Positions 13,957-20,645 of a DNA stretch of 20,650 nucleotides are shown here, piece after piece. Location of the stretch: NCBI GenBank assembly GCA_018712885.1, contig DVGE01000018.1:1-20650 (forward strand), given 5' to 3'. Positions within the stretch are counted from its first letter, which is position 1, and each line of letters opens with the position of its first letter. The position numbers and the translations under genes are program-made. The DNA is from Candidatus Pullichristensenella stercoripullorum (GTDB lineage Bacteria; Bacillota; Clostridia; Christensenellales; Aristaeellaceae). A model generated the notes under the pieces. That model was not told the DNA's origin and did no database searches. It worked only from the letters and a program-made list of their open reading frames with translations.

Positions 13957-14985
13957 GTGAAAACGACATATCTGAAGGCGAAATACCAGTTCAAGCAGTT
14001 CGACGTGGATATCCCGCAGATCGGCAAGGACGATGTGCTTTTGAAGGTCAAGGCCTGCGGCTTTTGCGGCCATGAAATGATCCTCGCGCGCTACGCGGCC
14101 GAGGATTGGACGCCCTTTGGCCACGAGATCTCCGGCGTGGTGGAAAAAGTGGGCGAGGCGGTGACCAACCTCAAAGTCGGCGACCGCGTGGTGGTGGAGA
14201 CCTCCACGTTCGACCCCTGTTCCGCCGCGGCGCGCAACGGCCATCCCGAATTGGACGGCCTGGGCGAGCCCGACCTCATCAACTATATCGGCACCCGCGA
14301 CGTGATGGGCTTTTCCGAGTACACCGCGGTGCCGGCGGCGCTGTGCGTCAAGTTTGACACCATGTCCTTCGAGGAAGGCGCGCTCATCGAGCCCTTCGGC
14401 GTGGCCATGGATCTTTTCAAGACCTCGCAGGTCGAATTGGGCGACGACGTGCTGGTCATCGGCCTGGGCGCCATCGGCCTGATGACGCTGCAGCTGGTCA
14501 AGCGCGCCGGCGCGCGCCATGTCTACGCGGCCGGCACCTCCCGTTCCCCGAAAAAGAACGAGCTGGCGCTGAAGCTGGGCGCGGACAAGGTGTTCCTTAC
14601 CGACAAGGAAGACCTTAAATCCCTGAAATTCCCCCGCGGCGGCGTGGACAAGATACTCGTGACCGCGCCCCCGTCCGTGATCCCGGACGCCACCCACCTG
14701 ATGAACCTGGGCGGCATACTCTCCTTCATCGGCATCGCCTACGGCGAGGCGGCCATGTTCACGCTCGATTCCAACGTGGTGCACCACAAGAAGATGCAGA
14801 TCCGCGCCTCGGACGCCGTGCCGGCGCTCTACTTCCCCCTCTGCATCGACCTGGTGGAATCCGGGCAGATCGACTTAAAGTCCCTGATCTCCCACACCTT
14901 CCCGCTGGAGAACGCCATCGAGGGCCTGAAAGATTTCATCGACCACCCCGCCGACGGCGTCAAGGCGGTCATGGTCCAGCCCTGA
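13957..14985 (+). CDS. Medium-chain (zinc-type) alcohol/polyol dehydrogenase
   Basis: A 342-residue MDR-superfamily dehydrogenase like sorbitol or threonine dehydrogenase. Catalytic-zinc ligands appear kept: Cys37 in CGFCGHE, His56-Glu57 in PFGHEISG, and Glu145 in ALIEPFGVA. The structural-zinc lobe, usually four cysteines near residues 88-110, holds only Cys88, so that zinc is probably absent. The Rossmann motif is GLGAIG (169-174). After the next strand the sequence is AAGTSRSPKK, lacking the acidic residue typical of NAD enzymes; Ser-Arg there hints at NADP(H). The GTG at 13957 is taken as start because AAGGAG lies eight bases upstream; a GTG at 13936 is possible but has no ribosome site. 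It probably oxidises or reduces a sugar, polyol or aldehyde in the pathway. Confidence 0.85.
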   Translation: MKTTYLKAKYQFKQFDVDIPQIGKDDVLLKVKACGFCGHEMILARYAAEDWTPFGHEISGVVEKVGEAVTNLKVGDRVVVETSTFDPCSAAARNGHPELDGLGEPDLINYIGTRDVMGFSEYTAVPAALCVKFDTMSFEEGALIEPFGVAMDLFKTSQVELGDDVLVIGLGAIGLMTLQLVKRAGARHVYAAGTSRSPKKNELALKLGADKVFLTDKEDLKSLKFPRGGVDKILVTAPPSVIPDATHLMNLGGILSFIGIAYGEAAMFTLDSNVVHHKKMQIRASDAVPALYFPLCIDLVESGQIDLKSLISHTFPLENAIEGLKDFIDHPADGVKAVMVQP

Positions 14986-15023
14986 ACCGCGGGGAAGGCA
15001 TTGAAGATAAGGAGTGAGACACT

Positions 15024-15947
15024 GTGAAGAAAAAGATCGTCGTGTTCGGCAGCTTCGTCGTCGACCTGATGGGCCGCGGCCCGCACCTGCCGGTGCCGGG
15101 CGAAACGGTCAAGAGCGGCTTCTTTAAAATGGGCGCCGGCGGCAAGGGCTTCAACCAGGGCGTGGCCGCGCACAAGTCCGGCGGCGACGTGACCATGGTC
15201 ACGAAGCTGGGCAAGGACACATTCGCCAACATCGCCCTGGACACCATGAAGGAACTGGGCATGGACGCCTCGCGCGTCATCCAGACCGAAGATCACGCCA
15301 CCGGCGTGGCGCTCATCGAAGTGGATGAGAACAGCGGCCAGAACGCCATCATGGTCATCCCCTCGGCCTGCGACCACATTGCCGACGAGGAAGTGGCCGC
15401 CCTCAAAGACCTCGTCGAAGGCGCGGACATACTCCTCACCCAGCTGGAGACGAACATGTCCTCCATCAAGGCCATCGTCGATATGGCGCACGCGGCGGGC
15501 AAGACCATCATCCTCAACACCGCCCCGGTGCAGCCCGTGGAGCCCGAATTGCTCGCCAAGGTGAGCATCGTCACTCCCAACGAGGTCGAGGCCAGCATAC
15601 TCACCGGCGTCAAGGTCGTCGATGCCCAGAGCGCGCAGAAGGCGGCGGACTGGTTCTTCGGCCATGGCGTGCAGAGCGTCGTCATCACCATGGGCGGCAT
15701 GGGCGCCTTCGTCTCCGACGGCAAGCGCTCGGAGCTGACGCCGGCCTTCAAGGTCAACGCTGTGGATACCACCGGCGCGGGCGACGCCTACAACGGCGGC
15801 TTCGTCACGGCGCTTTCCGAGGGCAACGACATCTTCGCGGCCGCGCGCTTCGCGGCGGCGACGGCGGCGCTCTCCGTGCAGAAGATGGGCACCACGCCCT
15901 CGATGCCGACCCGCGCCGAGATCGACGAATTCCTCAAACAGCATTGA
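15024..15947 (+). CDS. Ribokinase-like PfkB-family sugar kinase
   Basis: A 307-residue PfkB-family kinase. It has VVFGSFVVDLM (6-16, substrate Asp14), GAGGKGFNQGVAA (37-49, the ribokinase GGKGxNQ signature), ATGVALIEV, TPNEVEASILTG (184-195), and the catalytic/anion-hole motif DTTGAGDAYNGGF (248-260, catalytic Asp254). Length and motifs match ribokinase, which makes ribose-5-phosphate, and the related deoxyribokinase. The GTG start follows AAGGAG with a spacing of ten bases. Between the two rbsD genes and upstream of two deoC genes, either ribose or 2-deoxyribose is a reasonable substrate. GGKGFNQG in place of the common GGKGANQA is a small deviation in the substrate-binding loop. Confidence 0.9.
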   Translation: MKKKIVVFGSFVVDLMGRGPHLPVPGETVKSGFFKMGAGGKGFNQGVAAHKSGGDVTMVTKLGKDTFANIALDTMKELGMDASRVIQTEDHATGVALIEVDENSGQNAIMVIPSACDHIADEEVAALKDLVEGADILLTQLETNMSSIKAIVDMAHAAGKTIILNTAPVQPVEPELLAKVSIVTPNEVEASILTGVKVVDAQSAQKAADWFFGHGVQSVVITMGGMGAFVSDGKRSELTPAFKVNAVDTTGAGDAYNGGFVTALSEGNDIFAAARFAAATAALSVQKMGTTPSMPTRAEIDEFLKQH

Positions 15948-15983
15948 GTTTGCGTCATCAACAGAGCATGGAGGTGTCTTGAC

Positions 15984-16382
15984 ATGTTGAAAACGGGTAT
16001 TTTCCATCCCCAGCTGCTGCGCGTTCTCGGCGAGATCCGCCACAAGGACCTGCTGGTGATCGGCGACGCCGGCCTGCCCATCCCCAAGGGCGTCGAGCGC
16101 ATCGACCTCGGCTGGAAGCAGGGAAGCCCCGGCTACCTCGAAGTGCTTGAGGAGATCGCCAAGGTGTTGGTGATCGAATCGGCGGTGTTTGCGGATGAGG
16201 CGCTGGAAGCCTCGCCGGAATTCCACAAAAAGGCGCTCAAACTGCTGCCCGAGGGCGCGCCGGTGAGCTATGTGCCCCATACGCAGCTCAAGCAGATCAG
16301 CAAGGACGCCAAGGCGATCATCCTCACCGGCGAGTTCACGCCCTATACGAACGTGATCCTCACCGCGGGCTGCGCCTATTAA
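15984..16382 (+). CDS. RbsD/FucU-family sugar mutarotase, copy 2
   Basis: A 132-residue RbsD/FucU protein, the usual length of ribose pyranases. His20 and Asp28 (GEIRHKDLLVIGDAGLPIP) are conserved, as are ERIDLGW, the PHTQLKQIS segment and TGEFTPYTNVILTAG at the C-terminus. GGAGGTG lies about seven bases upstream of the ATG. It lies 36 bases after the ribokinase-like gene and 21 before the FGGY kinase gene, suggesting one mutarotase per kinase. It is clearly divergent from copy 1 (for instance GECGHTDWLML against GEIRHKDLLVI), so the two probably serve different sugars rather than being a recent duplication. Confidence 0.94.
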   Translation: MLKTGIFHPQLLRVLGEIRHKDLLVIGDAGLPIPKGVERIDLGWKQGSPGYLEVLEEIAKVLVIESAVFADEALEASPEFHKKALKLLPEGAPVSYVPHTQLKQISKDAKAIILTGEFTPYTNVILTAGCAY

Positions 16383-16403
16383 AACGGACAGGCAGGGATG
16401 AAC

Positions 16404-17933
16404 ATGGATAAAGAGTATTTGATCGCATACGATCTCGGCACGTCCGGCACCAAGGCTTCCCTGTTCACCACGGACGGCCAGCTGGTAGCGACCGATACCT
16501 ACGAGTATCCGGTCTACTATGGCGCCAACGGCGTCGCCGAGCAGGACGCGGAAGACTACTGGAAGGCCGTCGTCGCCACCACGCGCAAATTGACCGGCGG
16601 CATCGACGCCTCTCATGTGCGGGCGCTTTCCTTCTCCGGCCAGATGATGGCCTGCCTGCCGGTCGACCGCGAGGGCAAGCCCGTGCGCCGCTCCATCATC
16701 TGGGCGGACATGCGCTCCAAGGCCGAGGAAGAGATCCTCAAAGCGCGCCTGGGCGCGGAACACGGCTATGAGCTCATCGGCCACCGCATCAGCTGCAGCT
16801 ACAGCATCACCAAGTTGATGTGGATGAAGGCCCACGAGCCGGAGAACTACCAGCGCACCTACAAGGTGCTCCAGGCCAAGGACTACATACACTTCAAGCT
16901 CACCGGCCGCTTCGTCTGCGACTATTCCGACGGTTCGGGCACCAACGCCATGGATCTTCGCAACCTCTGCTGGTCGCAGGAGATCTTCGACGCCGCCGAG
17001 GTGGACATCAACAAGATGCCGGAGCTTTTGCGCTCCATCGACGTGGTCGGCCCCATCACCGCTGAAGCTGCGCAGGCGCTCGGCCTGCCCATGGACGTGG
17101 CCATCGTCGCCGGCGGCGGCGACGGCCCCTGCGCCACGCTCGGCGCGGGCTGCCTGGAACAGGGCAAGTACTACCTGACCTTCGGCACCTCGGCGTGGAT
17201 CGCCGGCACCACGGCCACGCCCGTTCTGGACAAGAACCAGACGCTGTTCTGCTTCGCCCACGTCATCCCCGGCTGCTACATGCCCACGGGCACCATGCAG
17301 GCGGCGGGCAGCTCCTACGCCTATGTCAAGCGCACGTTCTTCGACGATATCATCGCCAAGGCGGAAGCGGCGGGCAAGGACGTGTACGACCTGCTCAACG
17401 AGATGATCGAAGCCTCGCCGCGCGGCGCGAAGGGCCTGCTCTACCTGCCCTACCTGACGGGCGAGCGCTCGCCGCGCTGGAACCCGCTGGCCACGGCGTC
17501 GTTCCTGGGCATGACCATGAACCACACCCGCGAGGACTATCTGCGCGCCACCATCGAGGGCGTGGCCATGAACCTGGCCGTGATCCTGCGCGCCTTCCGC
17601 GAGAACGCCGCCATTGACGATCTCATCCTCACCGGCGGCGGCGCGCAGGGCGACGTGGTGACGAAGATACTCGCCGACGTGCTCGGCTGCTCGATGACGC
17701 GCACGAACCACCCCAAGGAGGCCACCTCCATGGCGGCGGCGGTGATCGCGGGCGTCGGCGCGGGCCTGTACGAGGGCTTCAACGCCATTTACCGCTTCAT
17801 CGACCTGATGCCTTCGATGAAGCCCGACGCGCAGGCGCAGAAGTACTACGAAGAGAGGATCCGTGTGTTCGACGATTGCTATGAGGCGCTCAAGGGCGTC
17901 TACGCCGAGCTGCGCACGGACAAGGAGGACTGA
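16404..17933 (+). CDS. FGGY-family carbohydrate kinase (xylulokinase-like), copy 2
   Basis: A 509-residue FGGY kinase. The ATG at 16404 is preferred because AGGG sits six bases upstream; the ATG at 16398 directly abuts it. It has AYDLGTSGTKASLF (8-21), SGQMMA (78-83), IIWADMR (98-104), AKDYIHFKLTGRF (158-170), catalytic Asp240 in GGGDGPCATLGAGC, FGTSAWIAG, GERSPRWNPLATASFLG and LTGGGAQGDVVTKILADVL (the adenosine site, more canonical than copy 1). Long stretches are shared with copy 1 at 5233-6741, so the two are paralogues of one subfamily and probably phosphorylate related ketoses. RbsD-2 lies 21 bases upstream and deoC-1 follows five bases after the stop, so it is within the long operon. 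It may phosphorylate the ketose made by the epimerase at the operon's end. Confidence 0.93.
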   Translation: MDKEYLIAYDLGTSGTKASLFTTDGQLVATDTYEYPVYYGANGVAEQDAEDYWKAVVATTRKLTGGIDASHVRALSFSGQMMACLPVDREGKPVRRSIIWADMRSKAEEEILKARLGAEHGYELIGHRISCSYSITKLMWMKAHEPENYQRTYKVLQAKDYIHFKLTGRFVCDYSDGSGTNAMDLRNLCWSQEIFDAAEVDINKMPELLRSIDVVGPITAEAAQALGLPMDVAIVAGGGDGPCATLGAGCLEQGKYYLTFGTSAWIAGTTATPVLDKNQTLFCFAHVIPGCYMPTGTMQAAGSSYAYVKRTFFDDIIAKAEAAGKDVYDLLNEMIEASPRGAKGLLYLPYLTGERSPRWNPLATASFLGMTMNHTREDYLRATIEGVAMNLAVILRAFRENAAIDDLILTGGGAQGDVVTKILADVLGCSMTRTNHPKEATSMAAAVIAGVGAGLYEGFNAIYRFIDLMPSMKPDAQAQKYYEERIRVFDDCYEALKGVYAELRTDKED

Positions 17934-17938
17934 CGAAC

Positions 17939-18634
17939 ATGGAACGCACACCGTCGGCGTTGGCGAAAATGATCGACCATACGCTGCTGAAACCCAACAT
18001 CACCAATGAGGAAATGAAACAGGCGTGCGACGTGGCCCGCGCTTACGGCTTCAAATCTGTGGCCATGAACGCCGCGATGATCCCCTTCGCCGCCAGGGAA
18101 CTGGCCGGCAGCGGCGTGCTGTGCGACAGCGCCGTGGGCTTCCCGCTGGGGCAGTGCACCATCGAGACCAAGGCTTTCGAGGCCGAGGACGCCATCCGCA
18201 AGGGCGCCGGCGAGATCGACTATGTGCTCAACATCGTCGAGGCCAACAACGGCAACTGGGACTACATAGAGCGGGAGATGCGCGCCATCGTCGGCGTCTG
18301 CAACGCCCACGGCCTCACCTCCAAAGTCGTGTTCGAGACCTGCTATCTCAGCGACGAGCAGAAGCGCAAGGTGTGCGAGATCGCCGTCAGGGTGCGGCCG
18401 ACGTTCGTCAAGACCTCTACCGGCTTTGGGCCGGGCGGCGCGACGCTCGAAGACGTGCGGCTGATGAAGGCTTGCGTCGGCGACGCCGTGCTCGTCAAGG
18501 CCGCGGGCGGCATCCGCACTGCCAGCCAGGCGCTCGCCTTCATCGAGGCCGGCGCTTCAAGGATCGGCACCAGCAACGGCGCCAGGCTCGTCGATGAGTA
18601 CGCCGCGATGCTGCGCGCCGAGAAAGAACAATAA
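17939..18634 (+). CDS. deoC: Deoxyribose-phosphate aldolase family protein, copy 1
   Basis: A 231-residue class I aldolase of the DeoC family, which cleaves 2-deoxy-D-ribose-5-phosphate to glyceraldehyde-3-phosphate and acetaldehyde. The family opening MIDHTLLKP (11-19), GFPLGQCTIETK (68-79), GEIDYVLNI with Asp94, FETCYL, the Schiff-base lysine Lys158 in FVKTSTGF and the second lysine Lys187 in VKAAGGIRT are all present. AAGGAGG lies inside the end of the kinase gene just before the ATG. The CVNPxYV-like segment reads VAMNAAMIPFA, unlike typical DeoC and unlike copy 2, so a changed substrate is possible. Only 30 bases separate it from the second copy's start codon. Two adjacent aldolases of one family suggest either two substrates or a heteromer. 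Confidence 0.92.
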   Translation: MERTPSALAKMIDHTLLKPNITNEEMKQACDVARAYGFKSVAMNAAMIPFAARELAGSGVLCDSAVGFPLGQCTIETKAFEAEDAIRKGAGEIDYVLNIVEANNGNWDYIEREMRAIVGVCNAHGLTSKVVFETCYLSDEQKRKVCEIAVRVRPTFVKTSTGFGPGGATLEDVRLMKACVGDAVLVKAAGGIRTASQALAFIEAGASRIGTSNGARLVDEYAAMLRAEKEQ

Positions 18635-18664
18635 AAGACCGAAAACGAAGGGAGCTTGATTCAA

Positions 18665-19336
18665 ATGACTTATCGTGACGTATTGGCCAAGGTGGATCAT
18701 ACCGTACTGAAGCAGACCACCACTTCCGCGGATATCCAGAAGCTGTGCGACGACGCGCTCAAATACCATACCGCGTCCATCTGCATCCCCCCGGCCTATG
18801 TGAAGCAGGCCGCCGATTATCTGGGCGACAGGCTGGCGGTGTGCACCGTCATCGGCTTCCCGAACGGCTCCAACACCACCGAGACCAAGGCTTTCGAGAT
18901 CCGCGACGCGGTGAAGAACGGCGCCAAGGAACTGGATATGGTCATCAATATCGGCTGGGTGAAGGACGGCAAGTACGACGACGTGCTCCGCGAGATCAAT
19001 ACGCTGAAGGAAGCCTGCGAAGGCCGCATCCTCAAGGTCATCATCGAAACCTGCCTTTTGACCAAGGAAGAGATCGTGGCCATGTGCGATGTGGTGAACC
19101 GCTCCAACGCGGACTTCATCAAGACCTCTACGGGCTTCTCCACCGGCGGCGCGACGTTCGAGGATGTGGCGCTGATGCACGAGCATATGAAGAACGGCAA
19201 GAAGGTCAAGGCCTCCGGCGGCATCTCCGGCTTTGAGGATGGCAAGAAGTTCATCGAGCTGGGCGCGGAGCGCCTCGGCACCAGCCGCCTGGTCAAGCAG
19301 GCCGATTCCGTCGCCGACCTCGACGCGGAGTTCTAA
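18665..19336 (+). CDS. deoC: Deoxyribose-phosphate aldolase family protein, copy 2
   Basis: A 223-residue DeoC-family aldolase. It has KVDHTVLKQTTT (9-20), SICIPPAYVKQAADYL (38-53), CTVIGFPNGSNTTETK (60-75), Asp91 in ELDMVINIGW, IIETCLL, the Schiff-base Lys153 in FIKTSTGF and Lys182 in VKASGGIS, so all catalytic residues are intact. It is closer than copy 1 to standard DeoC in the PAYV segment. The ATG at 18665 is chosen since GGGAG lies ten bases upstream; an in-frame TTG at 18656 abuts that site. It follows deoC-1 closely and is followed by a 109-bp gap with a strong hairpin before the epimerase. Likely product: glyceraldehyde-3-phosphate for glycolysis plus acetaldehyde or a related aldehyde. 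Confidence 0.94.
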   Translation: MTYRDVLAKVDHTVLKQTTTSADIQKLCDDALKYHTASICIPPAYVKQAADYLGDRLAVCTVIGFPNGSNTTETKAFEIRDAVKNGAKELDMVINIGWVKDGKYDDVLREINTLKEACEGRILKVIIETCLLTKEEIVAMCDVVNRSNADFIKTSTGFSTGGATFEDVALMHEHMKNGKKVKASGGISGFEDGKKFIELGAERLGTSRLVKQADSVADLDAEF

Positions 19337-19352
19337 ACACAGCCATAGCCCC

Positions 19353-19376
19353 GAGCCGGCGCGCGTGCGCCGGCTC
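19353..19376 (+). other. Perfect 10-bp hairpin between deoC-2 and the epimerase gene
   Basis: GAGCCGGCGC (19353-19362), loop GCGT and GCGCCGGCTC (19367-19376) form a very stable stem, followed by ATATAAAAAG rather than a U-tract on the plus strand. A smaller stem CCGCC/GGCGG (19392-19405) follows. On this strand it looks like an mRNA processing or stability element rather than an intrinsic terminator. Confidence 0.5.
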
Positions 19377-19445
19377 ATATAAAAAGCAAAACCGCCGTCC
19401 GGCGGGACCCCCGAAGCGAACACGAAGCAAAAGGAGGCAGTCAAG

Positions 19446-20291
19446 ATGAAACTTGGTATTCACGCTTACGCATGGTGCTCCCAGTGGTCCAACGCGGTGC
19501 TGGATATACTGGACAAAGCCAAGCAGGAAGGATTGGATTTCCTCGAAATACCGCTGATGAAGCTGGAAGACTTCGACCCCAAGGCCGTCCTCAAGCGCAA
19601 GAACGAAGTGGGCATCGACGTGGTCACTTCAAACGTCATCCTCGCCGCCGAGCATGACATCACCAGCACAGACCCCGCCTGCAGAGCCCGCGGCATCGAA
19701 TACCTGAAGCGCTGCGTGGACGCGACCGCGGCGGTGGAAGCCGATTCCTTCTCCGGCGTCATTTACAGCCAGTACTGCAAGGCCACCAACGTCCCCACGG
19801 AAGACGATTGGAAGTGGTCGGCGGAAGCGCTGCGCGCGGTGGGCGAGTACGCCGCCCAGTATTCCATCACCTTGGGCCTCGAACCGGTGACCCGCTACGA
19901 GTCCAACCTCATCAACACCTGCGAAGAGGCGCTGCGCCTGCTGGACATGGTGGGGCTGGACAACGTCAAGGTACACCCCGACACCTACCACATGAACGTG
20001 GAGGAGAAGAGCTTCTACGACGCCACCAAGATGCTCAAAGGCCGCATCTGCCACTATCATATGTGCGAGTGCGACCGCGGCATCCCCGGCACCGGCCACG
20101 TCGATTGGGACGGCATCTTCCGCGCCCTGAAGGAGATCGGCTACAACGGCCGCATCGGCATGGAGGGCTTCTCGGACATCACGGACAACATGTCCACCTG
20201 GGTCTGGCGCAAGCTCGCCCCCTCGGGAGATGTGTTCCTGCGCGAGGGCATCAAGTTCCTGCGGCAGATGATCAAGAAGTACGAGCTCTGA
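19446..20291 (+). CDS. D-tagatose/D-allulose 3-epimerase-type sugar isomerase/epimerase
   Basis: A 281-residue TIM-barrel of the AP-endonuclease-2/xylose-isomerase-like family. The segments LGLEPVTRYESNLINT (143-158), NVKVHPDTYHMNVEEKSF (173-190) and GRIGMEGF (235-242) match the ketose 3-epimerases (D-tagatose 3-epimerase, D-psicose/allulose 3-epimerase). The four metal ligands fit: Glu146, Asp179, His205 and Glu240, each exactly six positions before the known Glu152, Asp185, His211 and Glu246 of the Pseudomonas cichorii enzyme. His182 and the C-terminal active-site region are kept as well. Such enzymes epimerise free ketoses at C3, for example allulose to fructose, or ribulose to xylulose. 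AAAAGGAGG precedes the ATG. It is the last gene of the long operon, and its product would suit the FGGY kinase. Confidence 0.88.
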   Translation: MKLGIHAYAWCSQWSNAVLDILDKAKQEGLDFLEIPLMKLEDFDPKAVLKRKNEVGIDVVTSNVILAAEHDITSTDPACRARGIEYLKRCVDATAAVEADSFSGVIYSQYCKATNVPTEDDWKWSAEALRAVGEYAAQYSITLGLEPVTRYESNLINTCEEALRLLDMVGLDNVKVHPDTYHMNVEEKSFYDATKMLKGRICHYHMCECDRGIPGTGHVDWDGIFRALKEIGYNGRIGMEGFSDITDNMSTWVWRKLAPSGDVFLREGIKFLRQMIKKYEL

Positions 20292-20356
20292 TAAAGACGG
20301 AGTGCTCCCACGCGCGCTCGCGCGCGGCCGGCGCCGTCTCAAAGACAGCAAAAACA

Positions 20357-20401
20357 GGGGCGGCCATGGCCCGCGCGCGGGTACGTGGCCGCCCCCTTTT
20401 T
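20357..20401 (+). terminator. Rho-independent terminator of the long operon
   Basis: GGGGCGGCCA (20357-20366) pairs with TGGCCGCCCC (20386-20395) over 10 bp, with a smaller CCCGC/GCGGG stem inside the loop. A T-run follows at 20397-20401. It lies 65 bases beyond the epimerase stop and ends the operon. Confidence 0.88.
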
Positions 20402-20423
20402 GCGGATGCGTGAGGCGCAAAAC

Positions 20424-20451
20424 AGCGCCGGAAGCTCGTGCTCCCGGCGCT
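20424..20451. other. Secondary hairpin after operon terminator
   Basis: AGCGCCGG (20424-20431) pairs with CCGGCGCT (20444-20451); inside, one A-C mismatch then AGC/GCT close a TCGT loop. No T-run follows. Confidence 0.5.
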
Positions 20452-20459
20452 CAGAGCGC

Positions 20460-20645
20460 TGACAAAGCCCACAACCGCAAAAATCGCTCTGATTAATAGA
20501 AAATCAGAGGCGATTTTTGCTTCCGGCGTCAGCTGCACTTGCATCCTGCGGTCACTTACGTCTATGTAAGCTCCCTTGGATGCAAGTTTGCTTCCTTGGC
20601 TTGCGGGCTTTCTCATCGCTCTGCCAGTCTGTTGACTTTGTCAAC
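20460..20645. repeat. Nested inverted-repeat block, candidate intergenic repeat element
   Basis: This 186-bp block is bounded by TGACAAAG (20460-20467) and its complement CTTTGTCA (20636-20643). Inside lie three clear stems: an 18-bp stem with a bulge (20477-20494 with 20502-20520), ACTTGCATCC/GGATGCAAGT (20537-20546 with 20578-20587) enclosing CTTAC/GTAAG, and GTTGAC/GTCAAC (20631-20645). Its base composition is less GC-rich than the flanking genes. The dense nesting and the bounding inverted repeat look like a non-coding dispersed element, but copy number cannot be seen here. Confidence 0.5.
20477..20520. terminator. 18-bp stem with T/A runs, possible bidirectional terminator
   Basis: GCAAAAATCGC TCTGATT (20477-20494) pairs with AATCAGA, a bulged G and GCGATTTTTGC (20502-20520) around a 7-base loop. 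T-runs occur on both strands at the stem base, so it may stop transcription from either side. It sits within the repeat block. Confidence 0.5.

Noticed and set aside
12252..14051. A 599-codon minus-strand open frame over the permease and RbsD-1 genes
   Set aside because: Its product is a D/H/G/A-rich antisense translation of well-supported genes; no start signal.
14829..17951. A 1040-codon open frame on the minus strand
   Set aside because: It lies antisense to the dehydrogenase end, ribokinase, RbsD-2 and FGGY genes, which all have motifs and ribosome sites. The frame is open only because GC-rich codon use removes stops; its product is low-complexity (rich in H, G, A, V, D, R) with no domain.
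20272..20616. A 114-codon minus-strand gene in the terminal intergenic region
   Set aside because: It runs through the operon terminator and several perfect palindromes, has only a weak ribosome site, and its C-terminal half is low-complexity. It is better explained by a structured repeat, though the first 50 codons look protein-like, so it is kept as a question in the findings.
20460..20645. CRISPR array or tRNA cluster
   Set aside because: The repeats are nested inverted pairs, not regularly spaced direct repeats, and no cloverleaf with anticodon and T-loop features can be drawn.
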